Source: Gordonia sputi NBRC 100414 (GTDB lineage Bacteria > Actinomycetota > Actinomycetes > Mycobacteriales > Mycobacteriaceae). From it: a DNA stretch of 64,000 nucleotides. Numbering within the stretch: the first letter of the stretch is position 1; every line of letters starts with the position of its first letter. The notes under the pieces were generated by a model. The model was not told the DNA's origin. It made no database searches and was given only the letters and a program-made list of their open reading frames with translations. The stretch lies in the NCBI RefSeq assembly GCF_000248055.1, contig NZ_BAFC01000087.1, positions 1 through 64,000 on the forward strand. Direction: 5' to 3'. The position numbers and the translations under genes are program-made. Positions 51,954 to 61,949 of this stretch are shown here, piece by piece.

Positions 51954-53789
51954 TCAGCCGTTGATCGGCCAGAACACCGGGACCAGGGTCACGGTGACGA
52001 TCAGCCAGCAGATCATCAGCACGATCCCCAGTCGCCAATAGTCGCCGAAGCGGTATCCGCCCGGATTCATCACGATCATGTTGGCGGGAGTGGCGATCGG
52101 TGTCAGCAGGGAAGCGGCGGCTGCGACGCAGACCACCATGAGCACAGTTCGAGCGTCGACACCGACGTCGGCCGCGGCGACGAGCGCGATCGGAATGACG
52201 ATCAGCGCGGTGGCGACGTTGGAGATGAACTGTCCGAGTGAGGCCGTCAGCACGAACAGCATCGCGAGCAGAAGATACGCACTGTGCCCGGACACGAGGT
52301 CGACGATGGGTCGTGCGATCAACTCGGCACCGCCACTGCTCGTGATCGCCGCCGACATCGGGATCAGCGCGGCGATCAGAACCAGCGTCGCCCAGGGAAC
52401 GGCACGATATGCCTGCTCGCTCGACAGCACGCGGAACAGCACCATCGCACCCGCGCCGAGTAGGCCGGCGACCACCGGGGGCACGACCCCGCTCGCCAGC
52501 AGCGCGATCGTGGCCACCAGGATGACGGCCGCGCGCGGAGCACTCCGTCCGAGTGGAACCGTCTGCCGCCGAACGGTTTCCGACGACGCGACCACCAGAA
52601 CGTCCTTGTCGTCGGCCAGTGCGTCGAGCGCGCCCCACGGTCCGTACACCAGTAGGGCGTCGCCTTCCTGCAGCGTCGACGCGCGGGACGAGACGTCGTC
52701 GTTCTGCCTGCGCACCGACAACACGAGCAGTCCGTCTTCTGCGCGCACCATCCCGCCGAACGCCGGTCGTCCGATCCACGACGAGCGCGGCGGGATCACC
52801 AACTCACAGACTCCGTTGTCGCGGTTGATGAGACTGTCGTGGCGACGACTCATGCGCCTGCCGATGGTGTCCTCGACGGTGAGGTCGGTGTCCCGCGCGA
52901 GCGTCTCGACGGCGGTGCCCACGCCGGAGACGACGAGTACGTCCGACGGTTCGAGCTTATGCGTCGAACTCAGTACGCGGCCACGTTCGGACTGTGCGGC
53001 GACCGTGTCGATCGCGTCGTCGGTGATGGCGGCGCGGACAGTCTTCCCGACAAGCGTCGACGCCGCTTCGACGTGCAGGCGAAAGGTACGCACGCCGGTC
53101 GTCGCCAATCCCGACAATTCATAATGCTCAACGACGTCGCGCTGGTATCTGCTGAAATCCTCTGGCAGTGACTGTGATTCGCGACGCGGGATCAGCCGGT
53201 CGCCGACAAGCGCGATGACAACCAGCGTCCCCACGACCAGGGGGACGCCGATGAGGGAGAAGCCGAAGTAGCCGATCGAGGAACCGGTTTGCTCGGTGGC
53301 GGCTTCATCGATGATGACGTTGACCGGGCTGCCGCTCAGCGTGAGCAGTGAACCGGCGCTCGCGGCGAACGCGAGAGGGAGCAGTACGCGCGACGGTGAC
53401 AGATGCGCCCGCCGCGCGACGGCGACGCTGACCGGGACCAACGCTGCCGCTGCGCCGTTAATCGTGATGAGTGGACTCAATGCCGCGGCGAGAACCATGA
53501 TGGCGGCAACCACCCTGGTGCGTGTGCGACCTGCGACGCGCGCCAGCACGCTGCCCAGCCATGCGGTGATTCCCGACGCCTCGAGTCCCTCGCTGATCAC
53601 GAACAGGGCCGCGATGAAGGCGATGACGCTCTGACCGAGACCCGAGGTCAGTTCGTCGAACTGCACGAGTCCGAGGAAGTAGAGCGCCAGCGCCGACCCG
53701 ATGGCGACGAGGCCGACCGGCAGCTTGTTGATGATGAACAACACGACCGTGACGCCGAGGACGATGAGGCTCAGGGTGGCGTCCGACAT
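51954..53789 (-). CDS. SLC13/DASS-type transporter with TrkA-C domains
   Basis: 611 aa. Two blocks of membrane segments flank a soluble centre. The first has SAGSLLTLSGSPVNVII and the second SLLTPIATPANMIVM, the inverted-repeat hairpin motifs of the DASS/CitMHS family (usual form TPIGTPxN). The central region (about 215-385) contains two RCK/TrkA-C-like domains (FRLHVEAASTLVGKTVR, LVIPPRSSWIGRPAFGGM). This architecture is found in sulfate- or dicarboxylate-type sodium-coupled carriers; the substrate is uncertain. ATG 53789 begins MSDATLSL; an upstream frame to 53816 adds nine residues of doubtful value. Confidence 0.87.
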   Translation of the reverse strand: MSDATLSLIVLGVTVVLFIINKLPVGLVAIGSALALYFLGLVQFDELTSGLGQSVIAFIAALFVISEGLEASGITAWLGSVLARVAGRTRTRVVAAIMVLAAALSPLITINGAAAALVPVSVAVARRAHLSPSRVLLPLAFAASAGSLLTLSGSPVNVIIDEAATEQTGSSIGYFGFSLIGVPLVVGTLVVIALVGDRLIPRRESQSLPEDFSRYQRDVVEHYELSGLATTGVRTFRLHVEAASTLVGKTVRAAITDDAIDTVAAQSERGRVLSSTHKLEPSDVLVVSGVGTAVETLARDTDLTVEDTIGRRMSRRHDSLINRDNGVCELVIPPRSSWIGRPAFGGMVRAEDGLLVLSVRRQNDDVSSRASTLQEGDALLVYGPWGALDALADDKDVLVVASSETVRRQTVPLGRSAPRAAVILVATIALLASGVVPPVVAGLLGAGAMVLFRVLSSEQAYRAVPWATLVLIAALIPMSAAITSSGGAELIARPIVDLVSGHSAYLLLAMLFVLTASLGQFISNVATALIVIPIALVAAADVGVDARTVLMVVCVAAAASLLTPIATPANMIVMNPGGYRFGDYWRLGIVLMICWLIVTVTLVPVFWPING

Positions 53790-53882
53790 TGGACCATCGT
53801 TGCACCGAGAGTGCACTCATGCTGCGGTGTCGGGCAGTGCGTGCCGCTTTTCAGTCAGCGGCGGCGTCGCCGAATCGCGGTA

Positions 53883-54449
53883 TCACCAGGTGTGGACGAC
53901 GTTCTGCGCTGCCTCGAGACCCGAGGCGATCAGCGCCTCGGTGGCGTCGGCGCCGTGCTGGATGAGTAGTTCGACGTCGGCGCGTGCCGACGACGGAAAG
54001 GGTTTGAGCACGAAGTCGGCGGGATCCTGGCGGCCGGGCGGGCGACCAATGCCCAAGCGGACGCGGTAGTAGTCACGCGATCCGAGTGCCTGGCTGATCG
54101 AGCGCAGGCCGTTGTGGCCGCCTTCGCCGCCACCGAGTTTGAGGCGGACGGCACCGAAGTCGATGTCGAGTTCGTCGTGCAGCGCGATCAGATCCGACGG
54201 GTTGATCGAGTAGAACTTCGCGAGTGGGCCGATCTCGCGGCCGGTGGTGTTCATGTACGTGCGTGCACGTGCCACCAACACCGACTGGCCGGCGAGCGTG
54301 ATGGGTGCCACCATCGCGCCGGAGCGCTTGTGCACCTTCCATCGCTCGCCGGCCGTCGTGACGAGATGGTCTGCGACCATCGCGCCGATGTTGTGACGCG
54401 TCCGCTCATACTTGGAACCGGGATTACCGAGTCCGACAACAAGTTTCAT
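53883..54449 (-). CDS. pth: Peptidyl-tRNA hydrolase
   Basis: 188 aa. The N-terminus [23 protein letters not shown] holds the catalytic His (TRHNIG) and Asn. [38 protein letters not shown] and [11 protein letters not shown] complete the family set. It releases tRNA from stalled peptidyl-tRNA. It follows rplY by 50 nt on the same strand, as Rv1014c follows Rv1015c. Confidence 0.96.
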   Translation of the reverse strand: MKLVVGLGNPGSKYERTRHNIGAMVADHLVTTAGERWKVHKRSGAMVAPITLAGQSVLVARARTYMNTTGREIGPLAKFYSINPSDLIALHDELDIDFGAVRLKLGGGEGGHNGLRSISQALGSRDYYRVRLGIGRPPGRQDPADFVLKPFPSSARADVELLIQHGADATEALIASGLEAAQNVVHTW

Positions 54450-54499
54450 GATTCCTGTGTCATCAGTAGTGGCGGAGCGTCGGAAGAGGTGACGCCGAA

Positions 54500-55126
54500 T
54501 TACTCGGCCTCGGCCTCAGCGGCGGCGGCGTCGGCGTCAGCCTGCTCCGCGTCGGTCTCTTCCTCGAGCTCTGCGGCGGTGGTCGCCTCGTTGACTGCGA
54601 CGATGAGGGTCTCCGGGTCGGTGATGAGCTCGACGCCCTGGGGGAGGACCAGGTCCGACGCGTGGACCGACGTGCCGACTTCCTTGCCCTCGACGTCGAC
54701 GACGATCTGCTCGGGAATCGACAGTGCGTCGGCCTCGATCTCGACGGTGTTGGCGTCCTGGGTGACCAGGGTGCCGGGAGCGGCGTCGCCCTCGACGACG
54801 ATGGTGACCTCGACGGTGACCTTCTCGCCGCGCTTGATGACGAGCAGGTCGACGTGCTCGATGTAGTTGCGGATCGGGTGGATGTCGATCTGCTTGGTCA
54901 GCGCGAGCTGGCTGGTGCCCTCGATGTCGAGGTCGAGGACCGCGTTGGTGCCGTTGTTACGCAGGATGGCGGCGAAATCGCGAGCCGGGAGGTTGAGGTG
55001 CTGCGGGTCGGTGCCGTGGCCGTACAGCACGGCGGGCACGTTGCCTGCGCGACGAGCGCGTCGAGCGGCGCCCTTGCCCTTTTCGGTGCGGGTGGTGACT
55101 GCCAGTGCGTTTGCCTGGGTTGCCAT
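54500..55126 (-). CDS. rplY: 50S ribosomal protein L25/general stress protein Ctc
   Basis: 208 aa. The L25 domain (about 8-95; [26 protein letters not shown]-type segments) binds 5S rRNA. The C-terminal TL5/CTC beta domain follows, ending in a very acidic tail ([16 protein letters not shown]). ATG 55126 has a strong AAGGAGAG. The 236-bp gap to the divergent epoxide-hydrolase-like gene probably contains its promoter; TTGACG (minus strand near 55310) is a -35 candidate without a clear -10. Confidence 0.95.
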   Translation of the reverse strand: MATQANALAVTTRTEKGKGAARRARRAGNVPAVLYGHGTDPQHLNLPARDFAAILRNNGTNAVLDLDIEGTSQLALTKQIDIHPIRNYIEHVDLLVIKRGEKVTVEVTIVVEGDAAPGTLVTQDANTVEIEADALSIPEQIVVDVEGKEVGTSVHASDLVLPQGVELITDPETLIVAVNEATTAAELEEETDAEQADADAAAAEAEAE

Positions 55127-55362
55127 GTGACTCTCCTTGGTGGTTCGGCCGCGTCTGTGCGTGCAGCCGGGTGGTCGGTGCTCGGCGCTCTGTGGCAGTT
55201 CCGCAGGCCGACAATCCACGACCACCTGCGGAAAGTCGAGTCCGCAAGGAGATGTGCGATGGTCGCGCCGATTACGGTGACTGCTCACCCTCGCCGAGAC
55301 AACCCGTCAAGAATAGACGACGACCTGCGGTGAAGTCACATCGCGCACCGTACGGTGACACC

Positions 55363-55818
55363 ATGACCTCTCGTACCCCTGATCGCGTCGTCACCGACTT
55401 CCTCGACGCGCTCGCCCGCGACGACAGTTCCGCAGCCATGGCCGACCTCGACGACAACATCGTCTACACCAATGTCGGACTGCCGACGATCCGTGGCAAA
55501 CGCAACGTCGCCAAGGTCTTCGGTGCCATGGACGCGTCGTCATTCGCCGGATTCGACTACGGGATCATCAACATCGCCACCGACGACACGGTGGTGCTCA
55601 CCGAGCGGATCGACGAGATCCGGCTCGGTCCCGTGCGAATCCGGTTCTGGGTGTGCGGGCGCTTCGAGGTTCTCGACGGTGCGATCGCCGTGTGGCGCGA
55701 CTACTTCGACTTCTGGGACATCACCAAGGGCTTCGTGCGTGGACTGGTGGGTGTCGTCGTTCCGTCGGCGGTGCAGTCGCTACCCGCGCGCACGGTCGAC
55801 GCCCCCGGGATCATCTAA
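55363..55818 (+). CDS. Limonene-1,2-epoxide hydrolase-like protein
   Basis: 151 aa, LEH/SnoaL-like fold. The five residues used by limonene epoxide hydrolase are recognisable: Y35 and N37 (IVYTNVG), R82 and D84 (TERIDE) and D113 (VWRDYFD). Hence an epoxide hydrolase is likelier than a non-catalytic SnoaL relative; M. tuberculosis EphG is a known homologue type. TACGGT (55351-55356) is 6 nt before ATG 55363, and a longer frame upstream is rejected. It begins the block inserted between rplY and prsA and is convergent with eutC. Confidence 0.85.
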   Translation: MTSRTPDRVVTDFLDALARDDSSAAMADLDDNIVYTNVGLPTIRGKRNVAKVFGAMDASSFAGFDYGIINIATDDTVVLTERIDEIRLGPVRIRFWVCGRFEVLDGAIAVWRDYFDFWDITKGFVRGLVGVVVPSAVQSLPARTVDAPGII

Positions 55819-55829
55819 AGCCCCGCGAC

Positions 55830-56618
55830 CTAGCCGAGTTCGCCCTGCGCAGCGGCAGCGGCGACGGCGGGGTCGGCAGACGAGGTGTCTTTGAGTGCGA
55901 CGCCCGACGCGCCGAGTTGCCGTGCCCCGGACACCAGTGCTTCGACGATCCGGGCGGCGTCGCGGTATCCGAGCCCGTCCGGCGGATGGATGTTGGAGAT
56001 GCAATTGCGTTCGGAGTCACGACGTCCCGGCTCCGGACGATAGGTCAGGTAGATGCCGAGGCTGTCGGCGACGGACAGTCCCGGGCGTTCCCCGATGATC
56101 ACGAGAAGGATCTCGACGCCGAGCGCCTCCCCGATGTGATCGCCGAGCGCGACGCGTGCCTGGGTGGCAACGACCGGCGGAGCGATCGAGAATTGCGGCG
56201 AGAGTCCGGCAGCGATCGTATCGACGAGCGTGACCGCGTGCGTGTCCACCGCCGTCGCCGACAAGCCGTCGGCGATCACGAAACCGATTTCGGCACCTGA
56301 ATGTTGCACTGCGGAAAGGTCATTCGGGATTCGGCCGAGGTCGGGTCGGCGCAGATACTCCGCCCGCGACGACGCCTGACTCGTGACGACCGCCGGCTCG
56401 CCCAACCCCAGCCCCTTCAGACCGTCGACGACGCCGTCGGAGTCCATCGGGGTGTGCACGGCGTCGCGTGCTGCCGCGTGATCGGCCTGGAACTGCAGCA
56501 CATCAGCACTCGACAGCGCATTTCCGCTGCGCTGCAAGCCGATTCGGGCCTGGGTGAGTCCGCGCATCGATTTCCACGGATCGACCGACGGGATTGATTG
56601 CGTCTCGGGCGTGTTCAC
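55830..56618 (-). CDS. eutC: Ethanolamine ammonia-lyase small subunit
   Basis: 262 aa. EutC features are LTQARIGLQRSGNALSSADVLQFQADHAAARDAVH, FVIADGLSATAVDTHA, VVIGERPGLS-type segment (LVIIGERPGLSVADSLGIYLT) and RNCISNIHPPDGLGY. With EutB it forms the adenosylcobalamin-dependent enzyme that converts ethanolamine to acetaldehyde and ammonia. The GTG start overlaps the eutB stop as GTGA. No microcompartment shell, EutA reactivase or aldehyde dehydrogenase is adjacent. Confidence 0.94.
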   Translation of the reverse strand: MNTPETQSIPSVDPWKSMRGLTQARIGLQRSGNALSSADVLQFQADHAAARDAVHTPMDSDGVVDGLKGLGLGEPAVVTSQASSRAEYLRRPDLGRIPNDLSAVQHSGAEIGFVIADGLSATAVDTHAVTLVDTIAAGLSPQFSIAPPVVATQARVALGDHIGEALGVEILLVIIGERPGLSVADSLGIYLTYRPEPGRRDSERNCISNIHPPDGLGYRDAARIVEALVSGARQLGASGVALKDTSSADPAVAAAAAQGELG

Positions 56619-58021
56619 GACGCCGCCAGTCCGCGCAGCGCCGACGTCTGCGGGTCGAGTGGCACGACGTGGCCGCCGTCGTCGGCCATGCCGATCGTCT
56701 GCATCCACTCCTCGAATTCCGGTGCGGCGCGCAGGCCCAGGACGTCGCGCAGGTAGAGCACGTCGTGAAAAGACAGGCTCTGGTAGCCGAGCATGATGTC
56801 GTCGGCGCCCGGCACGGTGATGACGAATCCGACTCCGGCCATCCCGAGCAGGCTCAGCAGCGTGTCCATGTCGTTCTGGTCGGCCTCGGCGTGGTTGGTG
56901 TAGCAGACGTCGACGCCCATCGGCAGCCCGAGAAGCTTGCCGCAGAAGTGATCTTCGAGTCCCGCGCGGATGATCTGCTTGCCGTCGAAGAGATACTCGG
57001 GGCCGATGAATCCGACGACGGTGTTGACCAGCAGGGGTTCCAGCGACCGGGCGACCGCGTAGGCGCGCGCCTCGAGGGTTTGCTGGTCGACGGGCCGGCC
57101 ACCGGTCCCGAGGTGAGCGCCTGCCGACAGTGCCGAGCCCTGCCCGGTTTCGAGATACATCACGTTGTCGCCGACGGTCCCGCGGTGCAACGACCGCCCG
57201 GCCTCATTGCCTTCGTTGAGAACTGCCAGGTCGACGCCGAATCCGCGGTTGGCGCCCTCGGTGCCCGCGATCGACTGGAAGACCAGGTCGACCGGCGCGC
57301 CCGCCTCGACCAAGCCGATCGTCGTGGTGACATGCGAGAGCACGCACGACTGCATCGGAATGTCGAAACGCTGCCGCACGTCGTCGAGGAGTTCGAGCAG
57401 CGTCGACGTCGCCTGTGGTGAGTCGGTTGCCGGGTTGATTCCGACGACGGCGTCGCCGCAACCGAGTAGTAGCCCATCGAGCAGACCGGCGGCGATACCC
57501 CTCGGATCGTCGGTCGGGTGGTTGGGCTGCAGTCGGGTGGCCAGTCGTCCCGGCAGCCCGATGGTGGTGCGGAATCCGGCGGTGACCTCCATCCGCCGCG
57601 CGACCGCGATCAGATCCTGATTGCGCATCAGCTTGCTGACAGCGGCAACCATCTCCGGGGTCAACCCGGGCGACACCGCCTGCAGCCGCTGCGTCCCCCC
57701 GGGCGCAACGACCTGTTCGAGCAGCCAGTCACGCAGGCCGCCGACCGTCAGGTGCGAGATGGGTGCGAATGCCTCGCGGTCGTGGGTGTCGATGATCAGG
57801 CGCGTCACCTCGTCGGACTCGTACGGGACGAGCATTTCCTCGAGGAACACGGTGAGTGGGAGGTCGGCGAGCACCCATGCCGCCGCCGCGCGCTCGGCGT
57901 CGGATTGTGCTGCGCACCCGGCCAATTCGTCGCCAGAACGTGCCGGCGTGGCTTTGGCCATCACGTCGATGAGATCGGCGAACTGATAGGTGTGTCCGCG
58001 AAGTGAATGGCTGTAGGTCAC
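56615..58021 (-). CDS. eutB: Ethanolamine ammonia-lyase large subunit
   Basis: 468 aa, normal EutB length. Recognised segments: YQFADLIDVMAKATPARSGDELAG, GLLLGCGDAVVGINPATDS, QSCVLSHVTTT, GFGVDLAVLNEGNEAG, VMYLETGQGSALSAGAHLGTGG and VDVCYTNHAEADQNDMDTLL, which line the TIM-barrel active site. GTG 58021 overlaps the permease stop as GTGA. The very long frame extending upstream is antisense to the permease and rejected. Confidence 0.95.
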   Translation of the reverse strand: MTYSHSLRGHTYQFADLIDVMAKATPARSGDELAGCAAQSDAERAAAAWVLADLPLTVFLEEMLVPYESDEVTRLIIDTHDREAFAPISHLTVGGLRDWLLEQVVAPGGTQRLQAVSPGLTPEMVAAVSKLMRNQDLIAVARRMEVTAGFRTTIGLPGRLATRLQPNHPTDDPRGIAAGLLDGLLLGCGDAVVGINPATDSPQATSTLLELLDDVRQRFDIPMQSCVLSHVTTTIGLVEAGAPVDLVFQSIAGTEGANRGFGVDLAVLNEGNEAGRSLHRGTVGDNVMYLETGQGSALSAGAHLGTGGRPVDQQTLEARAYAVARSLEPLLVNTVVGFIGPEYLFDGKQIIRAGLEDHFCGKLLGLPMGVDVCYTNHAEADQNDMDTLLSLLGMAGVGFVITVPGADDIMLGYQSLSFHDVLYLRDVLGLRAAPEFEEWMQTIGMADDGGHVVPLDPQTSALRGLAAS

Positions 58022-59457
58022 GAGAGTCCCTCTTCGGCGTCGGCAATGGCCTCGAACTCTTCGTCGGCACTGGCGAAGACCAGCCGCTTGCGGCTGTAGA
58101 GGCCAAAATACGCCATGAAGAGGGCGAACACGATGAGACAGCCGGTTGCCGCCTTGATGTCGACGAGGAAGGTGGCCACGAGCGCGAGCACTGCGATGAC
58201 GAGCGCGAACGCCGTCGTCACGATGCCGCCCGGCGTCCGGTACGGGCGTGCCAGTTCTGGCTCCCGGATGCGCAGCACGATGTGGCTGATCATCATCAGC
58301 ACATAGCTCAGCGCCGCACCGAAGACGGCCATGTTGAGCAGCATGGCGCCCTGCCCGGTCAGCGACAGGATGAAGCCGACGATGCCGGGCACGATGAGGG
58401 CCAACGTCGGGGACTTGCGGGAGTTGGTCACCGACAACGACTTCGGCAGGTAGCCCGCGCGCGAGAGTGCAAAGAGCTGTCGCGAGTAGGCGTAGATGAT
58501 CGAGAAGAAGCTCGCCACCAGGCCTGCGAGACCGATGTAGTTGACGACGGTGTGCGCGGTACCGCTGCCCAACGCCTCGACCAACGGGTTGCCCGAAGTC
58601 TGCATGGCCGACGCCCCGCCCGCGCCGGGCACCATAAACAGCACCAGCGCGCACGTGCAGATCAGCGCACACATGGCAGCGATGATCCCGCGCGGCACAT
58701 TGCGAGCGGGGTTCTTGGCCTCCTCTGCGGCGAGGGGCACACCTTCGACGGCGAGGAAGAACCAGATCGCGAACGGGATGGCTGCCCAGATGCCGAGGTA
58801 TCCGTGGGGGAGGAAGGAGTTCGCGCCCGCCGCGTCCGTCGGAGCGATATCGGTGAGGTTCGACCACGAGAAGTCGCCGATCGCCGCAATAGCGAACACG
58901 ATCAGCCCGGCGAGTGCGATGGCGGTGATCACGAACATCACCTTCAATGCTTCGCCGACACCTGCGAGGTGCACGCCGATGAAGATGGCGTAGACCACGA
59001 GGTACACCCACCAGCCGTCGGTGATCCCGAACAGGTGCAGTGATTCGACGTATGCGCCGATGAAGGTGGCGATCGCCGCGGGCGCGATTGCGTACTCGAT
59101 CAGGACCGCGGTGCCGGTCGCCATTCCGCCCCACGTGCCGAGAGCCCGGCGGGCGAAGGTGTATCCGCCTCCTGCCGCGGGTAGGGCCGAGCTCATCTCG
59201 GCCATGCCGAGCACCATCGCGAAATACATCGCGGCGATGATGACGGCCGCGATCGCCAGGCCGCCGAAGCCGCCCTGCTCGAGCCCGAAGTTCCACCCGG
59301 AGTAGTCGCCGCTGATGACGTAGCTGACTCCGAGGCCCGCGAGCAGCACCCACCCGGCCGTGCCGGTCTTGAGTCGACGTTTGTCGAGGTAGTCGGTCGA
59401 ACTCGCGGTCGACGACGTGGCAGCCGTGGTGCCGCCTCCGGACTCGATTGTGCTCAT
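58018..59457 (-). CDS. eutP: Ethanolamine permease
   Basis: 479 aa APC-superfamily transporter, about 12 hydrophobic segments. GVSYVISGDYSGWNFGLEQGGFGG is the diagnostic N-terminal motif of Eat/EutP-type ethanolamine permeases. AAIPFAIWFFLAVEGVPLAAEEAKNPARNVPRG is the conserved central region. It imports ethanolamine for the EutBC lyase, with which it is translationally coupled. ATG 59457 has AAAGG upstream. The 210-bp divergent region upstream carries a Crp/GlxR-like site. Confidence 0.93.
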   Translation of the reverse strand: MSTIESGGGTTAATSSTASSTDYLDKRRLKTGTAGWVLLAGLGVSYVISGDYSGWNFGLEQGGFGGLAIAAVIIAAMYFAMVLGMAEMSSALPAAGGGYTFARRALGTWGGMATGTAVLIEYAIAPAAIATFIGAYVESLHLFGITDGWWVYLVVYAIFIGVHLAGVGEALKVMFVITAIALAGLIVFAIAAIGDFSWSNLTDIAPTDAAGANSFLPHGYLGIWAAIPFAIWFFLAVEGVPLAAEEAKNPARNVPRGIIAAMCALICTCALVLFMVPGAGGASAMQTSGNPLVEALGSGTAHTVVNYIGLAGLVASFFSIIYAYSRQLFALSRAGYLPKSLSVTNSRKSPTLALIVPGIVGFILSLTGQGAMLLNMAVFGAALSYVLMMISHIVLRIREPELARPYRTPGGIVTTAFALVIAVLALVATFLVDIKAATGCLIVFALFMAYFGLYSRKRLVFASADEEFEAIADAEEGLS

Positions 59458-59532
59458 GAACGCGCCTTTCGTGCGGAGGCGAGATCACCGTCGGTCTCGC
59501 TGCTTAATCGATTCCGGCAGAACGGTACGGGG

Positions 59533-59548
59533 TGTGTGTCACGTCACA
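59533..59548. promoter_or_regulatory. Crp/GlxR-like operator upstream of eutP
   Basis: TGTGT-GTCACG-TCACA matches the TGTGA-N6-TCACA consensus at 9 of 10 half-site positions. It is 76 bp upstream of eutP and faces the divergent APC permease. It suggests carbon-status control of ethanolamine use (inference). Confidence 0.5.
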
Positions 59549-59570
59549 ATGGCACCAAGGTAAGGGCGGC

Positions 59571-59597
59571 TGAGAAATGGGAGAGCTGGATTTCTCA
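59571..59597. promoter_or_regulatory. Inverted repeat upstream of APC permease
   Basis: Perfect 8-bp arms TGAGAAAT and ATTTCTCA are separated by 11 bp, about 70 bp before ATG 59668. A candidate site for the IclR regulator encoded downstream. Confidence 0.45.
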
Positions 59598-59667
59598 CGC
59601 GGGTTAACACGCTGGAAACACGAAAACGATGCGTCGCAACGAGCGCTCCGTCACGGTAGAGGGCGCT

Positions 59668-61164
59668 ATGCCGACATCCTCCACTGCTGAATCAACGGGC
59701 GAATCGCTGACGTCGACGTACCCGCTGGTCGCCGACGAGTCGCCGGTGCGCGGCCTGACTCGTCGTCAGCTTCCCTTCATACCCGTTTTCGCTCAGTCGG
59801 TCGCGGCCATCGCGCCCGCCGGGACATCGGCGGTGACGCCGTTGTTCGTGATCGCCGCGATGAGCGGTGCAGGCGGTGTCATCTCGTTCGCCGTCGCGAT
59901 GGTCGTCGTCATGATGATCTCGGCGTGCGTGCGGCCGATGGCGCAACGACTCGCCGTCGTCGGCGGCCTCTACTCCTACGTGGCGCAGGGATTCGGTCCG
60001 CGTGTGGCGCTGCCAACGGCGTGGTCGGCGGTCGTCGGTTACGGCTCGGTGAGCATGGCGGGACTCCTCGCAGTTGGCTTGTACCTCAACCACATTGCCG
60101 TCAGCATCGGGGTGTCGACGTCGGTGTGGCTGCCGATTGTCTGTGTGATCATCGTCGTGGCCGCCCTCGTCATGACCGTGCTGATGGTTCGCGGGATCAA
60201 GGTCTCTGCGACCGCCACACTCGCGATCGAGGTCGTCGCCGTTGTCATCCTGGTCGGCCTCATGGTGTGGCTCGGGATCACGCATCATTCGGCGGACTGG
60301 TCGAAGGTGTTCGCACCGCAGGTCGACGTCGGGTCGATGGGTCTGATGATCGTGGTCGCGGTCAGCGCGTTCGTCGGATTCGAGAGTGCGACGACGCTGT
60401 CGGCCGAGGCGCGTCGACCCTTCCGCAGCGTTCCGCGCACCCTGCGCTGGACACCGATCGCCGCGGGTGTCATCTATCTGCTCGCGGTGACCACGCAGTC
60501 GCTCGCGATGTTCGACGCCCCGGCGGGTGTACGGGAGAGTTCCACACCCCTGGCCGCCCTGTTCCTCTCCGACGGCACCCGCGTTACAGCGGTCATCCTC
60601 GACATCGGGATCGCGACGTCGTTCTTCGCATGCGCTCTGGCCTCGGTCAACGCCCTCGTGCGCGTGCTGTTCACGCTGGGGCGCGAGCGTGTGGTTCCCG
60701 AGGCGTTCGGCCGCACTCATCGTCGCTTTCACACGCCTGCCCTCGCGACGGTCTGGGCGATGGCGATCGTGACGCTCGGACCGCTCGTGTTCCTCTGGTG
60801 CGGCGGCAATCCGCAGGACGGCATCCGCGACTTTTTGACGCTCAGCGCGCTGGGCTACATGGGCAGTTACCTGACCGCGTGTCTCGCCTCTCCTGTGCTG
60901 CTCGGCCGAATCGGGGAACCCAGCAGGCGCATCATGATGCTCGGTGTGATCACGGCGGTCATCCTCGGCGTGTTGTTGGTGACTGCCTTCGGCACCGGCA
61001 TCGGACACGGTCGGGTTCTCGGCGTCGTCTACGTCGCGTCGATGGTCGTGGTGACGGCGCTCGTGCTGTTCGTCGCACGGCGCAGTCCTCGACTGCTCGC
61101 CGGTGTCGGTGTCTTCGATGCGACCACGAGCGCCGACATTCTCACCACGGCGACGCTGCGGTGA
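59668..61164 (+). CDS. APC-superfamily amino acid/amine permease
   Basis: 498 aa from ATG 59668, about 12 hydrophobic segments. FAQSVAAIAPAGTSAVTPLFV, GGLYSYVAQGFGP, AFVGFESATTLSAEARRPFRSVPRTL and FFACALASVNALVRVLFTLGRERVVPEAFG are APC signatures. Diverges from eutP and may import a second amine or amino acid. AGAGGG precedes ATG 59668; ATG 59629 would add 13 residues without an RBS. It is followed by an IclR gene on the same strand. Substrate unknown. Confidence 0.88.
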   Translation: MPTSSTAESTGESLTSTYPLVADESPVRGLTRRQLPFIPVFAQSVAAIAPAGTSAVTPLFVIAAMSGAGGVISFAVAMVVVMMISACVRPMAQRLAVVGGLYSYVAQGFGPRVALPTAWSAVVGYGSVSMAGLLAVGLYLNHIAVSIGVSTSVWLPIVCVIIVVAALVMTVLMVRGIKVSATATLAIEVVAVVILVGLMVWLGITHHSADWSKVFAPQVDVGSMGLMIVVAVSAFVGFESATTLSAEARRPFRSVPRTLRWTPIAAGVIYLLAVTTQSLAMFDAPAGVRESSTPLAALFLSDGTRVTAVILDIGIATSFFACALASVNALVRVLFTLGRERVVPEAFGRTHRRFHTPALATVWAMAIVTLGPLVFLWCGGNPQDGIRDFLTLSALGYMGSYLTACLASPVLLGRIGEPSRRIMMLGVITAVILGVLLVTAFGTGIGHGRVLGVVYVASMVVVTALVLFVARRSPRLLAGVGVFDATTSADILTTATLR

Positions 61165-61207
61165 GCAGGGGAGGGAGTCGGTCGTCGAACCGGGGTGAGG
61201 GGGCGAG

Positions 61208-61945
61208 ATGGCGATAGGTCGTGCGCCGAAATCGGATTCGGTGGTGCGCGCGCTGCAGATCATCGAGACTGTCGCAGACCTCGGCATAGGTACAACGGCC
61301 CGCGACATCGCAGAGCGCCTCGACCTCCCGTCCGCGAGCACCTACCGCCTGCTCAACAGTCTCGTCGCCGACGAGTTCCTGGTGCGGACAGCCGATTTGC
61401 GTGGTTTCGCGATCGGCACCCGTCTCGCCTCCTTCGTCGACGGGGTCGCCACGCCTCCGGTCCCGGCGCGCGCGGCCGAGCGCCTCGACGACTTCCGGGG
61501 CTCGGTACGCTTCGCCGTCCATCTGCTCTACTTCAGGCCCGCCTCGGTGCGCGTCCTCGACGCCGACCCCGACCATCCGCTCGACGGCGTCGGCGAGCTC
61601 ATGCGGTATCTCCACGCGTCGGCCGCGGGCAAGCTCCTGCTGGCCTCGCTGTCGCAGTGGCGTGACGTGCTGGAGCTGCCGCTCGTCCCCGTCACACCTG
61701 CAACGATCATCGATCCTGCCCGACTCGAAGAGCAGATCGTCGAGATACGACGCACCGACGTCGCGGTCGACGACGGTGAACTGGTGGTGCACCACGCCCA
61801 TCTCGCCGTGCCGATCTACGACGTCGACGGTGCGGTCCGCGGTGCGGTGATGATCGGCGGGGTGTCGAGCAGACTCGAGGCGATCTGCTCACTCACCGAC
61901 GCCGCGCGCGGGCTGGCGAACGCAGTTGGGCCGCTGCTGTTCTGA
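61208..61945 (+). CDS. IclR-family transcriptional regulator
   Basis: 245 aa. The N-terminal HTH (about 8-65) has SVVRALQIIETVADLGIGTTARDIAERLDLPSASTYRLLNSLVADEFLVR, and the C-terminal IclR effector domain has LMRYLHASAAGKLLLASL and HHAHLAVPIYDVDGAVRGAVMIGG. It lies 43 nt after the APC permease, so the two are probably co-transcribed. A likely regulator of this permease and possibly of the divergent ethanolamine operon. GAGGGGG precedes the ATG. It converges with arsC-like, 4 nt away. Confidence 0.9.
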   Translation: MAIGRAPKSDSVVRALQIIETVADLGIGTTARDIAERLDLPSASTYRLLNSLVADEFLVRTADLRGFAIGTRLASFVDGVATPPVPARAAERLDDFRGSVRFAVHLLYFRPASVRVLDADPDHPLDGVGELMRYLHASAAGKLLLASLSQWRDVLELPLVPVTPATIIDPARLEEQIVEIRRTDVAVDDGELVVHHAHLAVPIYDVDGAVRGAVMIGGVSSRLEAICSLTDAARGLANAVGPLLF

Positions 61946-61949
61946 GCGG

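Noticed and set aside
58022..59488. 957-codon frame that extends eutB upstream
   Set aside because: The extra part is a different frame of the ethanolamine permease gene with Arg/His-rich translation. GTG 58021 with the GTGA overlap is the sound eutB start.
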